DNA of 64,000 nucleotides. Source: Streptococcus sanguinis SK1 = NCTC 7863 (lineage in GTDB: Bacteria; Bacillota; Bacilli; Lactobacillales; Streptococcaceae). The stretch spans positions 248,001 through 312,000 of the forward strand of contig NZ_GL878511.1 of the NCBI RefSeq assembly GCF_000194945.1, read 5' to 3'. Below, piece by piece: positions 30,496 to 37,872 of this stretch (positions are counted from its first letter, which is position 1; every line of letters starts with the position of its first letter). The notes beneath the pieces are model-generated. The model made no database searches, had not been told where the DNA came from, and saw only the letters and a list, made by a program, of their open reading frames with translations. The position numbers and the translations under genes are program-made.

Positions 30496-30596
30496 ATCAA
30501 GAATCCACCTCCATACATAGCTGCTAATCCACTATTAAAAAATAGAATCCCTAAATTCCGTCTTGGAAATCTCTTGCACCTGAGATTCCACTGACA

Positions 30597-31568
30597 TCAA
30601 GAAGTGAAGAAACTCCTATCTCCATCCAAGTCTAGCATTTTTAGAATCGTCGCTTCATCTGTCACCAAATGATTAACATAGCCAGCTCGCAACACTGCTA
30701 AGATGGCAGCAGATTTTTGACTGCCATAGGCAAAGGCCAAACTAAGCGGCACCTTTTTCAAATTTTCCAAAGAGATGGCAATCGTTCGATTTTGCAAATG
30801 CTGGTAGACCATCTCCCCTTTTTTATTAAAGAAGCGGCAGCAGATTTCTCCAACAGCATCCTGACTCTCTAGAGCAAGAAAATCCTCCGAGGTCAGCATG
30901 TCCAACCATTGACGATTTCTCGTGTCAACCTGCCCTCCAATACCAACCACAGCCACATCCAGCTCCTGCCAGCTACTTTTCAGATCTTCAAAATATTTAG
31001 AAGCCAATATTCCATTTGTCAGCTGCTCATCTTCCTGAATAATCGTGGAATTCATAAAACGGCAGTCCCCATGGTATTTTCCAGCCATGCTATAGATGAG
31101 GGTGTTCACATGATAGCGTGCATGGATATGACTCGGTCCACCTGCCAAAGGAAAGAAATGGACATTTGTCAAATGCTTGCTGCTGGAGTGCTCTACTAAA
31201 AGGCTCAAGCTCTTGCCCCAAGAAAATCCCACTTTATCATTGTCTTTAATCAGGCTGCGTAGCATACCTGCAGCAGCTTGAGCCAACCTCTCTTCCAGGT
31301 CTGCTGGAGATTCATCCACTAAATTACTGACAATTTCGATTCCCTTGAGCCCGTATTTTTCTTTTACATAGTTTTCCAAATGGAACAAGCGAGTATCAAA
31401 GTCTTCAATCTCAATCTTTACAATGCCCTCTTTTTTCGCTTCTGCCAACATTCGGCTGATAGTGGTACGATAAATCCCTGTCTCAGCCGCAATGTCAGAC
31501 TGGCTTCTTTCTTCGATATAGTAGAGATAAGCAATTTTTGCCAATAGTTTTTTTCTTTCATTTTTCAT
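30597..31568 (-). CDS. SorC-family sugar-responsive regulator
   Basis: A 323-residue regulator. The N-terminal HTH (about residues 8-50, YIEERSQSDIAAETGIYRTT) is followed by a sugar-phosphate-binding SorC/DeoR-type effector domain (GFSWGKSLSLL, GIGGQVD, AFAYGSQKSAA). SorC proteins often activate carbohydrate operons when bound to a phosphorylated substrate. It is the best candidate to bind the two TGCACA-N2-TGTGC palindromes in this locus. It lies 16 bp behind the DeoR gene. Confidence 0.88.
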   Translation of the reverse strand: MKNERKKLLAKIAYLYYIEERSQSDIAAETGIYRTTISRMLAEAKKEGIVKIEIEDFDTRLFHLENYVKEKYGLKGIEIVSNLVDESPADLEERLAQAAAGMLRSLIKDNDKVGFSWGKSLSLLVEHSSSKHLTNVHFFPLAGGPSHIHARYHVNTLIYSMAGKYHGDCRFMNSTIIQEDEQLTNGILASKYFEDLKSSWQELDVAVVGIGGQVDTRNRQWLDMLTSEDFLALESQDAVGEICCRFFNKKGEMVYQHLQNRTIAISLENLKKVPLSLAFAYGSQKSAAILAVLRAGYVNHLVTDEATILKMLDLDGDRSFFTS

Positions 31569-31584
31569 CTTATCTCCTTCTCTG

Positions 31585-32328
31585 CTAGATCAGAGTCAGT
31601 TTGATATCCGCAGCTTTCAAGCGCTCAACAGCTTCTTTCGGAATCGCCTTGTCAGTCACCACTTGGGCAATCTGTTTGAAGCCAAATCTCTTTACCGTAC
31701 CTTTTCTGGTAAACTTACTTGAGTCCGTCAAGACAATCATCCGGTCAGATGCCTCTGACATATACTGCACAACCTCACTCCGCATCAAATCCTTGCCTGT
31801 AAAGCCTAGATTTTCATCATAGCCATCTGTTCCGACAAAAGCATGTTCTACGTGGAAAAACCGAATCATTTCCTTGAGAAGAGGCCCTACTGTCACTTGA
31901 GAATCTTTCTGAAATTCTCCGCCCAGTAAGATAATTTTACAAGAATCAGTTTGTTTTATATAATCCGCAATAAAATAAGAATTGGTAATAATCTTGACAT
32001 TCTTCTTCGTCCGGCAGATTTCCTCAGCTAGCAAGGCACAGGTCGAACCTGATTCGATCATAATGGTTTCATTATCCTGAACGATTTTTGCTGCTTCCTG
32101 GGCAATTCGGCGCTTGGTATCATAATGAAAGGAAAGTCTGACATTCAGATCATCGCCGCTATTTAAAACAGCATAGCCATGCTCTCTGCGCAGCAGACCT
32201 TTGGTTTCCAGCTTATCCAAGTCCTTGCGAATCGTTACTTTGGACACTTTTAAGCGGTCAGACAAAGTATTGACATCGATTCGTTCAAATTCAGATACTA
32301 ATCTAACAATTTCATCTAAACGTTCCAT
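31585..32328 (-). CDS. DeoR-family transcriptional regulator
   Basis: A 247-residue DeoR/GlpR-type repressor. The HTH is at about residues 5-57 (TLSDRLKVSKVTIRKDLDKL), then the sugar-phosphate effector domain with IESGSTCALLAEEI and VGTDGYDENLGFTGKDLMRSEV. Divergently transcribed from the activase gene and co-oriented with the SorC gene; two regulators of different families in one sugar locus suggest dual sensing. Confidence 0.9.
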   Translation of the reverse strand: MERLDEIVRLVSEFERIDVNTLSDRLKVSKVTIRKDLDKLETKGLLRREHGYAVLNSGDDLNVRLSFHYDTKRRIAQEAAKIVQDNETIMIESGSTCALLAEEICRTKKNVKIITNSYFIADYIKQTDSCKIILLGGEFQKDSQVTVGPLLKEMIRFFHVEHAFVGTDGYDENLGFTGKDLMRSEVVQYMSEASDRMIVLTDSSKFTRKGTVKRFGFKQIAQVVTDKAIPKEAVERLKAADIKLTLI

Positions 32329-32398
32329 TCTATCACCTCTGCTATTATTGTAACAAAAGACGCCTTAAAAATAAAATAAAAATAACTTTCATTCGTAA

Positions 32399-32427
32399 TT
32401 GTTTTTCTTTCTAAAATAAGTTATAAT
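32399..32427 (+). promoter_or_regulatory. Promoter of the activase gene
   Basis: TTGTTT (32399-32404), 17-bp spacer, TATAAT (32422-32427), 25 bp before the chosen start, which excludes the longer in-frame start at 32426. Confidence 0.68.
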
Positions 32428-32452
32428 GATTGTATCCAAAGGAGGCCTGAGT

Positions 32453-33229
32453 ATGGAAACAACAAAAGGAATTATTTTCAACATCCAACATTTCAGTATT
32501 CATGATGGACCAGGGATTCGTACAACGGTTTTCCTCAAGGGCTGTCCTCTGCGCTGCCCTTGGTGCTCCAATCCAGAATCACAGCAATTCAGACCCGAGC
32601 CTATGCTGGATGCTACTACCAAAAAAAGCATCACTATGGGGGAGGAAAGAAGTGTCGAGGAGATTATCAACGAAGTCCTAAAGGACAGAGATTTTTATGA
32701 AGAATCTGGCGGTGGCCTAACCTTATCTGGCGGAGAGATTTTCGCCCAGTTTGAATTTGCCAAGGCCATTCTCAAAGCGGCTAAGGAAAAAGGGATTCAT
32801 ACCGCTATTGAAACAACTGCCTTTGTAGAACATGAAAAATTCGTGGATCTCATCCAGTACGTTGATTTTATTTATACCGACCTGAAACATTATAACTCTG
32901 TCAACCACCGCAAGGTGACTGGAGTAAAAAACGAATTAATTGTTCAGAATATCCACTACGCCTTTACTCATCAAAAGACGATTGTTCTCCGCATTCCTGT
33001 CATTCCAGATTTTAACGACTCCTTAGAAGATGCAGAGCGGTTTGCGACTTTGTTTAATGAACTATCCATCAATCAAGTCCAGCTGTTGCCTTTCCATCAA
33101 TTTGGCGAAAATAAATACAAATTACTTGGCCGAAAGTATGCCATGAAAGATGTCAAGGCCTTGCACCCTGAAGACTTATTTGAATACCAAGATGTCTTTT
33201 TGAAGCATGACATTAATTGTTATTTTTAG
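32453..33229 (+). CDS. Glycyl radical enzyme activating protein (radical SAM)
   Basis: A 258-residue radical SAM enzyme. The [4Fe-4S] motif C-x3-C-x2-C reads CPLRCPWC, preceded by the DGPGIRTTVFLKGC signature; GGGLTLSGGE is the SAM-binding GGE motif. It makes the glycyl radical on the 813-residue enzyme. It is the short form without the ferredoxin-like double cluster insertion usual in dehydratase activases, closer in size to PFL activase. AAAGGAGG precedes the start. Divergent from the regulators, it ends at repeat terminator copy 2. Confidence 0.92.
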   Translation: METTKGIIFNIQHFSIHDGPGIRTTVFLKGCPLRCPWCSNPESQQFRPEPMLDATTKKSITMGEERSVEEIINEVLKDRDFYEESGGGLTLSGGEIFAQFEFAKAILKAAKEKGIHTAIETTAFVEHEKFVDLIQYVDFIYTDLKHYNSVNHRKVTGVKNELIVQNIHYAFTHQKTIVLRIPVIPDFNDSLEDAERFATLFNELSINQVQLLPFHQFGENKYKLLGRKYAMKDVKALHPEDLFEYQDVFLKHDINCYF

Positions 33230-33248
33230 TCTTTAATTTTCAAACACC

Positions 33249-33299
33249 AAAAAACAAGCCACACTCTCAGCCCTGCGGTTGAAAGGTGGCTTGTTTTGT
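33249..33299. repeat. Repeat terminator copy 2 (right edge of the glycyl radical locus)
   Basis: AAAAAACAAGCC and GGCTTGTTTTG outer stem with CTCAGCC...GGTTGAAAGGT interior, matching the copy at 23207-23258 in the same orientation. It separates the convergent activase and glycosyltransferase genes. Confidence 0.75.
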
Positions 33300-34169
33300 T
33301 TATTCTCCAAATAGTTTGAGTTTGCTTTCAATTTCCTGATAGACCAGACTGGACTGCATACCGACAGCTGCAGCGCTGTCGCGACAATACTGGAGCAGGA
33401 AAGTGTAGTATTTGTAGTAGAAGCTCAGGTCATAGCCCAGCTTACCCAAAATGGCTAGCTGCTCCTCAAAACCTACAATCAAGTCTCGGAACCACTGCTC
33501 ATTCCAAGTCATGGAGATGCTATTTGGCCGCAAGCGATAGTAATAGAGCGGTTCATTGAGGTAGATAATCTTCTCTGACTGAAGGTACAGCTTATAAGTT
33601 GTGAAGGCATCTTCGGCCACTCGGCCGACTGGATAGCGCACTGTATCAAAGAGCTCACGCTTATAGAGCTTAGCCCAGGCACAGAGAAAGACACCGTCTA
33701 CCATGCGACGTCTAGGGTACTCCTCGATTATCTCTTCTCGCGTATAGAGGGTTTCAAAATGCTCTGTCGAATAGTAGAGGAAGGCTGAATCCTCAGCACG
33801 AAAGCTACAGTGGTGACCAATAGCAATGTCCGCATCATACTCCTTGAGCTTTTCATAGAGGCGGGCAACATGCTGCTCAGGCAGCCAGTCATCCGAATCC
33901 ACAAAAATCAAATAGTCTGCACTAGAGTGCTCAATCCCTGTGTTGCGGGCACCGGACAAGCCTTGATTGTCCTGATGAATAAGACGAATCCTCGTATCCT
34001 GGTCAGCCAGCTCTTGGCAAATCTGACCAGAAGCATCTGTTGAACCATCATTGACTAGAATAATTTCCAGATTTTGATAGGTCTGACGACAGACGCTGTT
34101 CACACATTCTGCTAAATACTGCTCAACATTGTAAACAGGGATGATAACACTGATTAATTCCTGAGACAT
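33300..34169 (-). CDS. Family 2 glycosyltransferase
   Basis: A 289-residue GT-A fold glycosyltransferase. SVIIPVYNVEQYL, LVNDGSTDASG, LSGARNTGI and the nucleotide-sugar DxD motif as FVDSDDW (about residues 90-96) are all present. No membrane segment is evident. Such enzymes build capsule, wall polysaccharide or adhesin glycans, but no partner genes are adjacent, so acceptor and donor are unknown. Monocistronic. Confidence 0.9.
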   Translation of the reverse strand: MSQELISVIIPVYNVEQYLAECVNSVCRQTYQNLEIILVNDGSTDASGQICQELADQDTRIRLIHQDNQGLSGARNTGIEHSSADYLIFVDSDDWLPEQHVARLYEKLKEYDADIAIGHHCSFRAEDSAFLYYSTEHFETLYTREEIIEEYPRRRMVDGVFLCAWAKLYKRELFDTVRYPVGRVAEDAFTTYKLYLQSEKIIYLNEPLYYYRLRPNSISMTWNEQWFRDLIVGFEEQLAILGKLGYDLSFYYKYYTFLLQYCRDSAAAVGMQSSLVYQEIESKLKLFGE

Positions 34170-34379
34170 GATAACTCCTATTCTTTTCCTGTCTTTTTAT
34201 TATACATGATTTTTTAGGTTTGTGAGGTATTTTTGGAAAATAAGTTTTTAAAGGGTAGTTTCCGTTTTTTAGACATATTTTGATTCATTGTTCAATTGTT
34301 TTATTTTTACACTTATAAAAATCTTCCGTCCTTTATTTTGTGCTATACTCGAATTAGGGATTTTAAGGGAGATTAGGAA

Positions 34380-35351
34380 ATGTTTGGATTCTTTTTCGTT
34401 GCATTTGTGGCTGTCTTTGGCATCGTCTTTTTTATCAGTTATAAGCTACTCGAAGACAGGGAAGATACGGACTCGGATTGGTCGTCCAGCCAAAGCCCAG
34501 AGCCTGACTATTTCCAGCAAACCCAGACTGCCCCTTGGGAACTCAAATACAACAAGGGAAAACAGGGAGAGTACCAGCTTGGTCAGGTCCTGAACCAGCT
34601 CTATGGCTATAAAAAGATCTTGTACAATCTCTATATCTTCAAAGAAGATGGCACTACCACTGAGATTGATGCCTTGCTGATTCATCCATCTGGGATTTAC
34701 ATTTTTGAGTCAAAAAACTACAAGGGCTGGATTTTCGGCTCAGAAAATCAGCAATACTGGACTCAGGTTCTTTCTGGTGGCCGCGGAAAATCTTACAAGC
34801 ATTCTTTTTTCAATCCCATTATTCAAAATAAAGTCCATCTCAGATGGCTCAGCTACTATCTCAACCAATACACGCCAAATCTATATTCCTATATCATCTT
34901 TGGCAATGACTGTCAGCTTAAGGAAATCCATCTAAACAGTGACAGGCATAAGGTTATTCAGACCTGGCAAGTGATAGGAGCAATTGACCGGCAGGCCTGC
35001 CAAAGTCAAGTCTACCTGTCGCCCGAGCAGATTGACGACCTCTATCGTATGCTCCTGCCCTTGACCAAGCGAAAGCAGGTCGTCAAAGAGCGCCATATTA
35101 ACAGCATTGCTCAGAATAAACAACGTAGAGAAGCAGAAAAGATCTGTCCTCACTGCCAGCATGGATTGGTGCTCCGTACAGCATCCAAGGGTTCTAGGGC
35201 TGGTCAGCAATTTTGGGGCTGCTCCAACTTCCCAAGATGCCGCTTTACTCAAAAATACCAAGAGCCTGTCTGCAGTCCGCCCGCTGCGCAAGCACCTAAC
35301 CTTGGACAGCCTGCCGTGCAAAACCTAAACCAAACACAAAGCAACAGCTAG
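34380..35351 (+). CDS. NERD-domain protein with topoisomerase-type zinc ribbon
   Basis: A 323-residue protein. One N-terminal membrane segment (3-22), an acidic linker, then a NERD nuclease-related domain (about 55-165: KGKQGEYQLGQVLNQL, IDALLIHPSGIYIFESKNYKGWIFG with the nuclease-like Asp and ESK). Near residues 256-297 is a C4 zinc ribbon (CPHCQHG...WGCSNFPRC) like that of topoisomerase I. NERD proteins resemble restriction-type nucleases and some act on foreign DNA; here the role is unknown. Ends at a strong terminator. Confidence 0.82.
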   Translation: MFGFFFVAFVAVFGIVFFISYKLLEDREDTDSDWSSSQSPEPDYFQQTQTAPWELKYNKGKQGEYQLGQVLNQLYGYKKILYNLYIFKEDGTTTEIDALLIHPSGIYIFESKNYKGWIFGSENQQYWTQVLSGGRGKSYKHSFFNPIIQNKVHLRWLSYYLNQYTPNLYSYIIFGNDCQLKEIHLNSDRHKVIQTWQVIGAIDRQACQSQVYLSPEQIDDLYRMLLPLTKRKQVVKERHINSIAQNKQRREAEKICPHCQHGLVLRTASKGSRAGQQFWGCSNFPRCRFTQKYQEPVCSPPAAQAPNLGQPAVQNLNQTQSNS

Positions 35352-35371
35352 AATCTGCTGTTGCTTTTTTG
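35338..35371 (+). terminator. Terminator of the NERD gene
   Basis: AAGCAACAGC (35339-35348) pairs with GCTGTTGCTT (35357-35366), then TTTTTTG. Confidence 0.82.
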
Positions 35372-35399
35372 TAGATTATTTTCCCTCTAGCTTGCAAAA

Positions 35400-36815
35400 C
35401 TAAGATTTTTTCTTCAGGCCAAGGAAGCCAGCTCCCAGTCCTAAGATCCCGAGTCCAAGCAGATTCGTCAATAGACTGCTTTGGCTGCCGGTCTTAGGCA
35501 GTTGTTTGGAAGAAGCTTGTTGAAGAGTTGACTCTTGAGACGCTTCTTGAGGATCCGTCTGGCCGCTTGTTTTGTAGGTCAGATTTTCTGCTTGGCTACT
35601 CTTTGGATCAGGGCTTGCAGGAGTTTGCTGCTGGGCTTGATTTTGGGCGACCTGCTCCATATCGGCCAGCGGCACGATACTCTTCATAAATACATCTTGT
35701 GAAATGGCCCTTTCTTCGACTGCATCCTGAATACCAGTAAGGCTGACAAAATAGTAACGCGCCCAATCCTTGGTCAGTCGCTGAATACCAGCCAGACCAG
35801 CTCCTGGATACCAGAGCGGCTTACTCACTTCCTCAGCAAATTTCCAGTCACCGCCAACTTGAATACCAAGCTTGGCATCTGGATCAGATTTTTCAGAAAT
35901 ACGAGCTTCTACGGAAACTAAAACAGCCCGAATGGTTTGAGGATTCGGAATATCACGGGCTTGATCAGAGCCCCAGTGGGCAACCCGATCCTGCTTAGGT
36001 AACACCTCAATAGCTGTTCCCCCGCCAGCCAAGGCTTCCTGCCGTGCATCTCCTACATAGCTGGACATATTGCCCTTGAATTGAGAAACCCATTGAACCC
36101 CTTGAGGGTGATCCACAATTTTCTCCCAAACATTGGAGTCCTTCCGAAGGACGAAAGCCTGCATGTTACGAATATCCGCCCAAGCATTGCTGGCCTTATT
36201 GTCCGTCATTTCCATCACAACGCCCCAAGGATCAAATTCGTTCATCCATTTGCCGCGTTCCTTGTCAAAGACAGCCTTCGCTTCTTCGTCGGTCATCCCT
36301 TCGCCTTTATAAGCAAGGTAGTACCAATCAGCCGCTGGGTCATAAGTCGGACGACCGCCTAACACGACAGCTCCACCATTAAATTGGCCAGGACCGCCAT
36401 TAGGACCGCGCTTTTGACGCTCCCCATTTTCTTCAACGACATTTTCCTCCGACCAAACCCAGACATCCCCTTGATTGGCTCCCATCTGAGCAATGGCGCG
36501 CTGCTTCTGCTCATCGGACATGACCTGACTGGCTGGCAACTCGCTAGCGGCTGTAGCCGATTCAACCTGATTTGCAGGAACTGCTTGGGGTTCAGCCACA
36601 GCTGGATTTTCAGCCTCAGGACTTGCTTGCGGTGCTGGAGAAGCCGGCGTTTCAGCCACTGCGGCAGAGGCAGGCGCAACATCTTCTGCTTTAACTCTTG
36701 AGACAGCTGTAAAAGCTGCAAAGGACAAGAGGGAAGCGCATAGCAGCAAGCCACTTCCATACTTGGCAGCAGAAGCAGATTTTGCTAGGACTTGCCAAGA
36801 AAACTTATTATTCAT
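35400..36815 (-). CDS. LPXTG-anchored surface protein of unknown function
   Basis: A 471-residue exported protein: a signal peptide (about 1-43, AAFTAVSRVKA-ED), an Ala/Pro/Glu-rich stalk (44-110), a unique Trp-rich globular region (about 120-385, with DVWVWSEEN, PAADWYYLAYKGEGM, WMNEFDPWGVVMEM), a Gln/Ser-rich linker, then LPKTG, a hydrophobic helix and LKKKS. It will be attached to peptidoglycan by sortase A. I recognise no characterised family for the globular region. AAGGAG precedes the start. It is separated from the aldo/keto reductase gene. Confidence 0.82.
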   Translation of the reverse strand: MNNKFSWQVLAKSASAAKYGSGLLLCASLLSFAAFTAVSRVKAEDVAPASAAVAETPASPAPQASPEAENPAVAEPQAVPANQVESATAASELPASQVMSDEQKQRAIAQMGANQGDVWVWSEENVVEENGERQKRGPNGGPGQFNGGAVVLGGRPTYDPAADWYYLAYKGEGMTDEEAKAVFDKERGKWMNEFDPWGVVMEMTDNKASNAWADIRNMQAFVLRKDSNVWEKIVDHPQGVQWVSQFKGNMSSYVGDARQEALAGGGTAIEVLPKQDRVAHWGSDQARDIPNPQTIRAVLVSVEARISEKSDPDAKLGIQVGGDWKFAEEVSKPLWYPGAGLAGIQRLTKDWARYYFVSLTGIQDAVEERAISQDVFMKSIVPLADMEQVAQNQAQQQTPASPDPKSSQAENLTYKTSGQTDPQEASQESTLQQASSKQLPKTGSQSSLLTNLLGLGILGLGAGFLGLKKKS

Positions 36816-36933
36816 ATCATTCTCCTTTCATAAGGTGCAGAGTCGAGCTTAATCAATGAAATATGCAGACCGATTCGCTGCTCTTAGGCTTCATTGATTC
36901 TGAATAACAAATAATCTCCCTGCAAAAACAAGT

Positions 36934-37863
36934 TTAGGGCAGAGGATTCCCCGCGCTCTTGTATATCTTATACCAGTCAGCCCGAGAGAGCTCAATATCA
37001 AAAGCAGCCACCATTGAGCGAATTCGCTGCGGATTCATGGAGCCAACAATCGGCTGCATCTGAGCCGGATGGCGCAAAATCCAGGCGAGAACTAAGGCTT
37101 CAAAAGAAACTTGATAGTCTGATGCAAAGGCATGCAGAGTTTCTGTAAGCTGAGCATATTTAGGATGCTCCATAAAAAGTCCCTGATTCAAGTCGACCTG
37201 AAATGGTGACCAAGGCTGAATCGTGATATGATGCAATCGACAATAGTCCAGTACACTACCATCCCGAACGATTGCCAAAGGATTGAGCATATTGGCATTG
37301 AGCCCAGCGTCCAGCATCGGAGTATGGGCTGGACCAAACTGTAGTTGATTGGCAATCAAGGGCTGCTCCACACTTTTCTGCAGCAGCTCGATCTGATAAG
37401 GGTTTTGATTGCTGACTCCGAAATAGCGGACCTTCCCAGCTTGGTGCAGCTGTGAGAAAGCTTCAGCCACCTCTTCCGGCTCCGCAAGAGCATCTGGCCG
37501 GTGCAGGAGGAGCACATCCAGATAGTCTGTCTGCAAACGCTCCAAGCTGCCTTCAACCGAGCTGATGATATAATCCTTAGAAAAGTCAAAATGGTAGTTG
37601 GTGTGAACATCCCGCAGTCCGCACTTGGACTGGATGAGAACTCGGTCCCGGGGAATCTTAGCCGAGCGAAGAGCCTGCGCAAACTTGGCTTCAGACTGGC
37701 CGCCAGCATAAACATCTGAGTGGTCAAAGAAATTAATTCCCACTTCTAATGCCGTTTCAAGAACGGAAACGACCTCTTCAGGAGCATGCTCTGCCAGACG
37801 CATACAGCCCAAAACCAGCTGACTGGCTCCTTCCAGTTCATTTCCGACTGTCATATATTTCAT
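36934..37863 (-). CDS. Aldo/keto reductase
   Basis: A 309-residue NADPH-dependent TIM-barrel oxidoreductase of the YdhF-like group. The catalytic Asp-Tyr pair is in FDHSDVYAGGQSE, Lys is in IQSKCG, and His in LLLHRPD (about residue 122); GVSNQN is also conserved. Last gene of the five-gene operon EIIB-EIIA-EIIC-GH35-AKR, 9 bp behind the beta-galactosidase. It may reduce a sugar or aldehyde from the imported glycoside. Substrate unknown. Confidence 0.88.
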   Translation of the reverse strand: MKYMTVGNELEGASQLVLGCMRLAEHAPEEVVSVLETALEVGINFFDHSDVYAGGQSEAKFAQALRSAKIPRDRVLIQSKCGLRDVHTNYHFDFSKDYIISSVEGSLERLQTDYLDVLLLHRPDALAEPEEVAEAFSQLHQAGKVRYFGVSNQNPYQIELLQKSVEQPLIANQLQFGPAHTPMLDAGLNANMLNPLAIVRDGSVLDYCRLHHITIQPWSPFQVDLNQGLFMEHPKYAQLTETLHAFASDYQVSFEALVLAWILRHPAQMQPIVGSMNPQRIRSMVAAFDIELSRADWYKIYKSAGNPLP

Positions 37864-37872
37864 CGCAACACC

